DNA of 64,000 bases from NCBI RefSeq assembly GCF_023856365.1, contig NW_026042745.1, positions 41,432 to 105,431 on the forward strand. The letters run 5' to 3'. The translations under genes and the position numbers were made by a program. Under the pieces are notes generated by a model that saw nothing but the letters and a program-made list of their open reading frames with translations, ran no database searches and was not told where the DNA came from. Below are positions 60,616-64,000 of the stretch, in pieces; position 1 is the first letter of the stretch; the number at the start of each line of letters is the position of its first letter. This stretch comes from Brienomyrus brachyistius (taxonomy: Eukaryota > Chordata > Actinopteri > Osteoglossiformes > Mormyridae).

Positions 60616-63483
60616 CTAATAGCTTAGAGTTGTTAAAATCTTATCTAGCTCTGATTTAAAGGAACCCAAGGATTCAGCTTGCACTACATTATCAGGAAGG
60701 CTATTCCATACTCTGACTACACGCTGTGTAAAGAAGTGCTTCCTTAAATCCAGCTTGAAATGTTCTCCCGCTAATTTCTACCTATGGCCACGAGTTCGTG
60801 TATTTAAACTAATGCTGAAGTAACTATTTGGTTGAACAGCATCCAAACCTGTTAGAATCTTATATACCTGGATCATGTCCCCCCTCAGTCTCCTTTGCTT
60901 GAGACTGAACAGATTTAGCTCAAGTAACCGTTCCTCGTATGACATTCCTCTAAGACCAGGAATCATTTTTGTGGCCCTACGCTGCACCTTTTCTAAGGCC
61001 ACAATGTCCTTTTTAAGATATGGTGACCAAACCTGCACACAATATTCTAGGTGAGGTCTCACCAAGGAATTGTATAATCTTAGCATTACCTCCCTTGACT
61101 TAAACTCCACACACCTGGAGATATACCCCAACATCCTATTGGCCTTTTTTATTGCTTCCCCACACTGGCGAGAATGGGACATGGAAGCATCAACATACAC
61201 ACCAAGGTCTTTCTCATGATCAGCTACCTTTATTTCAGTGACACCCATGAAATACCTGTACTTTACATTTCTGCTCCCTAGATGGAGTACCTTACATTTA
61301 TCGACGTTAAATTTCATCTGCCAGGTATCGGCCCAGTCACTAATTAAATCAAGATCCCGCTGTAGCTGCTGAGCCACTAATTCAGTATCTGCTACACCAC
61401 CCACCTTGGTGTCATCTGCAAATTTCACCAGTTTACTGTATATATTGGTATCCATATCATTTATGTAAATTAGGAATAATAGTGGTCCTAAAATCGAACC
61501 CTGCGGTACCCCACTATGAACGCAAGCCCACTGTGACATTGTGCCTCTTATAACTACTCGCTGTTTCCTATCTGTTAACCAGTTATCAATCCAGGTCGCT
61601 ACGGTACCTAAAATACCTGTCGCTTTGAGTTTAAGTAGGAGCCTCTTGTGGGGGACAACATCAAAAGTCTTTTGGAAATCTAAGTAGATGACATCATAGG
61701 CCTTCTTATCATCAACTTCCTGAGTAGCTTCCTCAAAAAACTCCAACAGATTTGTTAAACAGGATCTACCTCTCCTAAATCCATGCTGGCTATCCCGCAA
61801 AATGTTATTGGAGTCCAGGTAATCTACCATTTTCTCTTTGATTATAGCCTCCATAACTTTACCAGTTATACAAGTTAGACTGATTGGCCTATAGTTATAC
61901 AAATTACTTCTATCCCCTTTTTTGAAAATAGGCGTTATGAAGGCGTGCTTCCAATCAGAAGGTACCACACCTTCAGATAAGGATTTTCGAAACAGTAAAG
62001 TTAAGGGTCAGCAAATAATATCCCTCATCTCTTTTAACACTATAGGTAAGATGCCATCAGGGCCCTGTGATTTATTTATTTTGAGCTTAGCTAGGCTTTG
62101 CAAAACATCTGCTTCAGTTATATATATATTAGCTATAGACAATGCTGGATAGGTAATAACTGGTAAATTACTAAGGTCCTCAACAGTGAATACCCGTGCA
62201 AAACTATCATTGAACTCATTTACTATATCAATGTCGTTTACTATTATAAGACCCTTACTATCCTGCAGATTAGTAATTTCAGGTTTTAGAGCTCTTTTAG
62301 AGTTAAAATACTGGAAGAAACTTTTAACGTCATCCTTAGCTTCCAATGCAACCATCCTTTCGACATTTCTTTTAGCTCGTCTAATATCATTTTTTAACTC
62401 AGCCTGTAGACTTAGATATTCCTGCTTAATTCTGTCATCATCAGTTATTTTCCATTGCTGGAACAAAGCCCTTTTCCTCCTTACTTTATACTTTATTTCC
62501 CTAGTAAACCACCTAGGTTTCAATTTCCTAGATTTATTCTTGCTGGAAACAGGTATGAAGTCCTCTTGCACTTGCAATAATGTGCTTTTAAAAAATTCCC
62601 AGGCCTCTTCAACAGTTTTGTTATTTAACTCCATCCAGTTCACAGTTTCTAGTTTTAGTCTCATACACTTAAAGTCAGCCTTCCTAACATTATATATTTT
62701 TGATTTGGACTTAGCTCTTCGAACACTAAACTTAACCTCAAATTTGACCATGTTATGATCGCTACTGTCAAGTGGTTCTAAAACGTCTAATTTACCAATC
62801 CTGTCCTGGTTATTAGAGAGAACAAGATCAAGAATGGCATCTCCCCTGGTAGGGGTGTTAACAAACTGAGTAAAAAAACAATCCTGTACTAATTCCACCA
62901 TCTCCAGTTCATTTTCTGAAGAGCCAGTGACAATGTCCCACTGCATTCCTGGTAGATTAAAATCACCCATAACTACCACATCATTTTTATTGCTCATAGT
63001 CCTAATATCACTGTATAACAATCTGCTTTCCTCAGCAGCTATATTAGGTGTTCTGTAACAAACACCGACAATTAGGCTATTTGAGTTTTTAGCATCTAAT
63101 TTTACCCATATTGCTTCCGTAGTTTTATTTATATCAGTAAGTTCCCTTGCCTGCAAGTTTTCCTTTACATATACTGCAACACCACCTCCCTTTTTTCCTA
63201 TACGATCCTTACGGAACAACGTGTAACCATCCATATTATATTCTTGTCCATCCTTTTCACTCAACCACGTTTCAGTTATTCCTATAATATCATAAGAGTC
63301 CGATGAGATAAAAGCCTCTAAATCATGAATTTTATTCCTAATACTTCTGGCGTTTAAATACAGACAACAAAGGGTAGGCCTATTACGGTGCCCACTTACA
63401 ATATGATTATTTGGGGCTTTCCGTTTCCCCCCACTGACATAGTTAACTAACCTCCCTGCCCCCCCAGTCCCTAGTTTAAACAT
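60616..63483 (-). pseudogene. CR1 ORF2 (copy B), two stops
   Basis: 955 codons from ATG 63483 to TAG 60616. Codon 423, a stop in copy A, is GAG here. Private stops are TGA at codon 492 (62010-62008; CGA in copy A, a CpG-type change) and TAG at codon 902 (60780-60778; TGG in copy A). Endonuclease and reverse transcriptase motifs, including FADD, are kept. No frameshift. Confidence 0.92.
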
Positions 63484-64000
63484 TCCTCAACTACTCTACA
63501 CATACGCCTCCCCAATACACTGGTTCCCCTCTGGTTCAGGTGCAACCCATCCGGCTTGAACAAGTCCCACCTGTTCCAGAAGGTCCTCCAATGCCCCATA
63601 AACCTAAACCCCTCTTTCCTACACCATCCTTTTAGCCACGCATTTAATTTCCTTATCTCAGCTAACTTAGCCTGACTTGCACGTGGCATGGGGAGTATTT
63701 CGGAGAATACCACCGTGGACGTTCTGCTTCTAAGCTTATTGGCGACTTCTATAAATTTATCCTGCAGAACAGCCCTTCTACCCTTGCCTATGTCGTTGGT
63801 GCCAACATGCACCACGACAACTGGATCCACCCCAGCTGGGGCCAAAAGCTTATCCACACGATCTGGAAGGTCTCCTACCTGGGCCCCAGGCAGGCAAGAC
63901 ACCGTACGGGACCCTCTATCACACGTGCACACATAACTGTCTACTCCCCTAATAATGGAATCCCCCACTACCACAACCTCCCTCTTCCTGGGGGGAGGGG
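63471..64000 (-). CDS. CR1 ORF1 esterase, partial (copy B)
   Basis: The visible 3' part of ORF1 is open from the window edge to TAG 63473-63471. It has GDSIIRG, VGTNDIG and DGLHLNQ esterase blocks and ends RVVEECLN. Copy A has a TGA nine codons before this end. The N-terminal finger lies beyond 64000. Confidence 0.85.
   Translation of the reverse strand, partial: PPPRKREVVVVGDSIIRGVDSYVCTCDRGSRTVSCLPGAQVGDLPDRVDKLLAPAGVDPVVVVHVGTNDIGKGRRAVLQDKFIEVANKLRSRTSTVVFSEILPMPRASQAKLAEIRKLNAWLKGWCRKEGFRFMGHWRTFWNRWDLFKPDGLHLNQRGTSVLGRRMCRVVEECLN
63474..63483 (-). promoter_or_regulatory. ORF1/ORF2 overlap with slippery heptamer (copy B)
   Basis: ATG of ORF2 at 63483-63481, heptamer TTTAAAC at 63480-63474 read as T-TTA-AAC in the ORF1 frame, and the ORF1 stop TAG at 63473-63471. 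A G-rich stretch (CTGGGGGGGCAGGGAGG) begins a few bases downstream. Confidence 0.5.

Larger units (their letters stand above)
47457..64000. repeat. Segmental duplication, copy B
   Basis: Direct copy of 1-17095. It lacks the SINE found at 10800-11109 in copy A, has 15 rather than 22 units of the 36-bp minisatellite, has one more unit of the 117-bp satellite, and carries its own stop codons in the CR1 ORF2. The left junction sits at a truncated tRNA-like SINE head on the minus strand. What lies left of copy A is outside the window, so it cannot be said whether 47457 is a true duplication breakpoint. Confidence 0.97.
60535..64000 (-). mobile_element. CR1-clade LINE (copy B), 5' end cut by the window
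   Basis: Counterpart of 13638-17520. The 3' tail has three ATAAGAAC units. ORF2 is whole but has two stops; ORF1 runs off the window and is open as far as seen. Confidence 0.88.

Overview
The window looks like a ray-finned (teleost-type) fish chromosome: intron-split genes, a fish-type TRIM gene, a Sleeping Beauty-like Tc1 transposon, tRNA-derived SINEs ending in GGAT repeats, CR1/L1/L2 LINEs, hAT, mariner, pogo-like and Ty3/gypsy relics, an endogenous retrovirus env/LTR remnant, and dense microsatellites. No bacterial-style operon, CRISPR array, rRNA or real tRNA gene is visible. The species cannot be named from this sequence.

Layout. Positions 1-17095 (copy A) and 47457-64000 (copy B) are two direct copies of one segment of about 17 kb. 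Both run into the window edge, so the true unit length is unknown. Each copy holds, in order: a dispersed repeat, a CA microsatellite, a tRNA-derived SINE, a 117-bp satellite, an unrecognised three-exon gene on the minus strand (306 codons) with a pogo-like transposon in its first intron, a LINE fragment, a retroviral LTR, an env pseudogene with an in-frame 36-bp minisatellite, and an almost complete CR1 LINE with esterase ORF1 and EN-RT ORF2. The copies differ by scattered substitutions, one SINE insertion, repeat-unit counts and private nonsense mutations. They could be a segmental duplication or two haplotypes wrongly kept in one assembly.

Between the copies (17.5-47.4 kb) lies mostly transposon mosaic: a Ty3/gypsy element broken by L1 and hAT pieces (18.5-22 kb), a mariner element with a LINE piece, a 27-bp tandem repeat and a SINE inside it (22.8-24.3 kb), several SINEs, fold-back elements, and a minus-strand TRIM gene (38.05-44.40 kb). 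The first exon of that gene is split, ten codons after the ATG, by a complete 1.6-kb Tc1 transposon whose transposase is open except for a stop nine codons early. A lone PRY (B30.2) fragment lies 6 kb downstream of the last TRIM exon found.

Most notable points: (1) in the CR1 element ORF1 ends in the canonical slippery heptamer TTTAAAC followed at once by its stop, with ORF2 in the -1 frame and its ATG overlapping, a candidate recoding or reinitiation site; (2) the two CR1 copies carry different stop codons, so the element was probably open when the segment was copied; (3) a nearly intact Tc1 disrupts an otherwise open TRIM gene; (4) a 12-residue tandem repeat runs in frame into an endogenous retroviral env.
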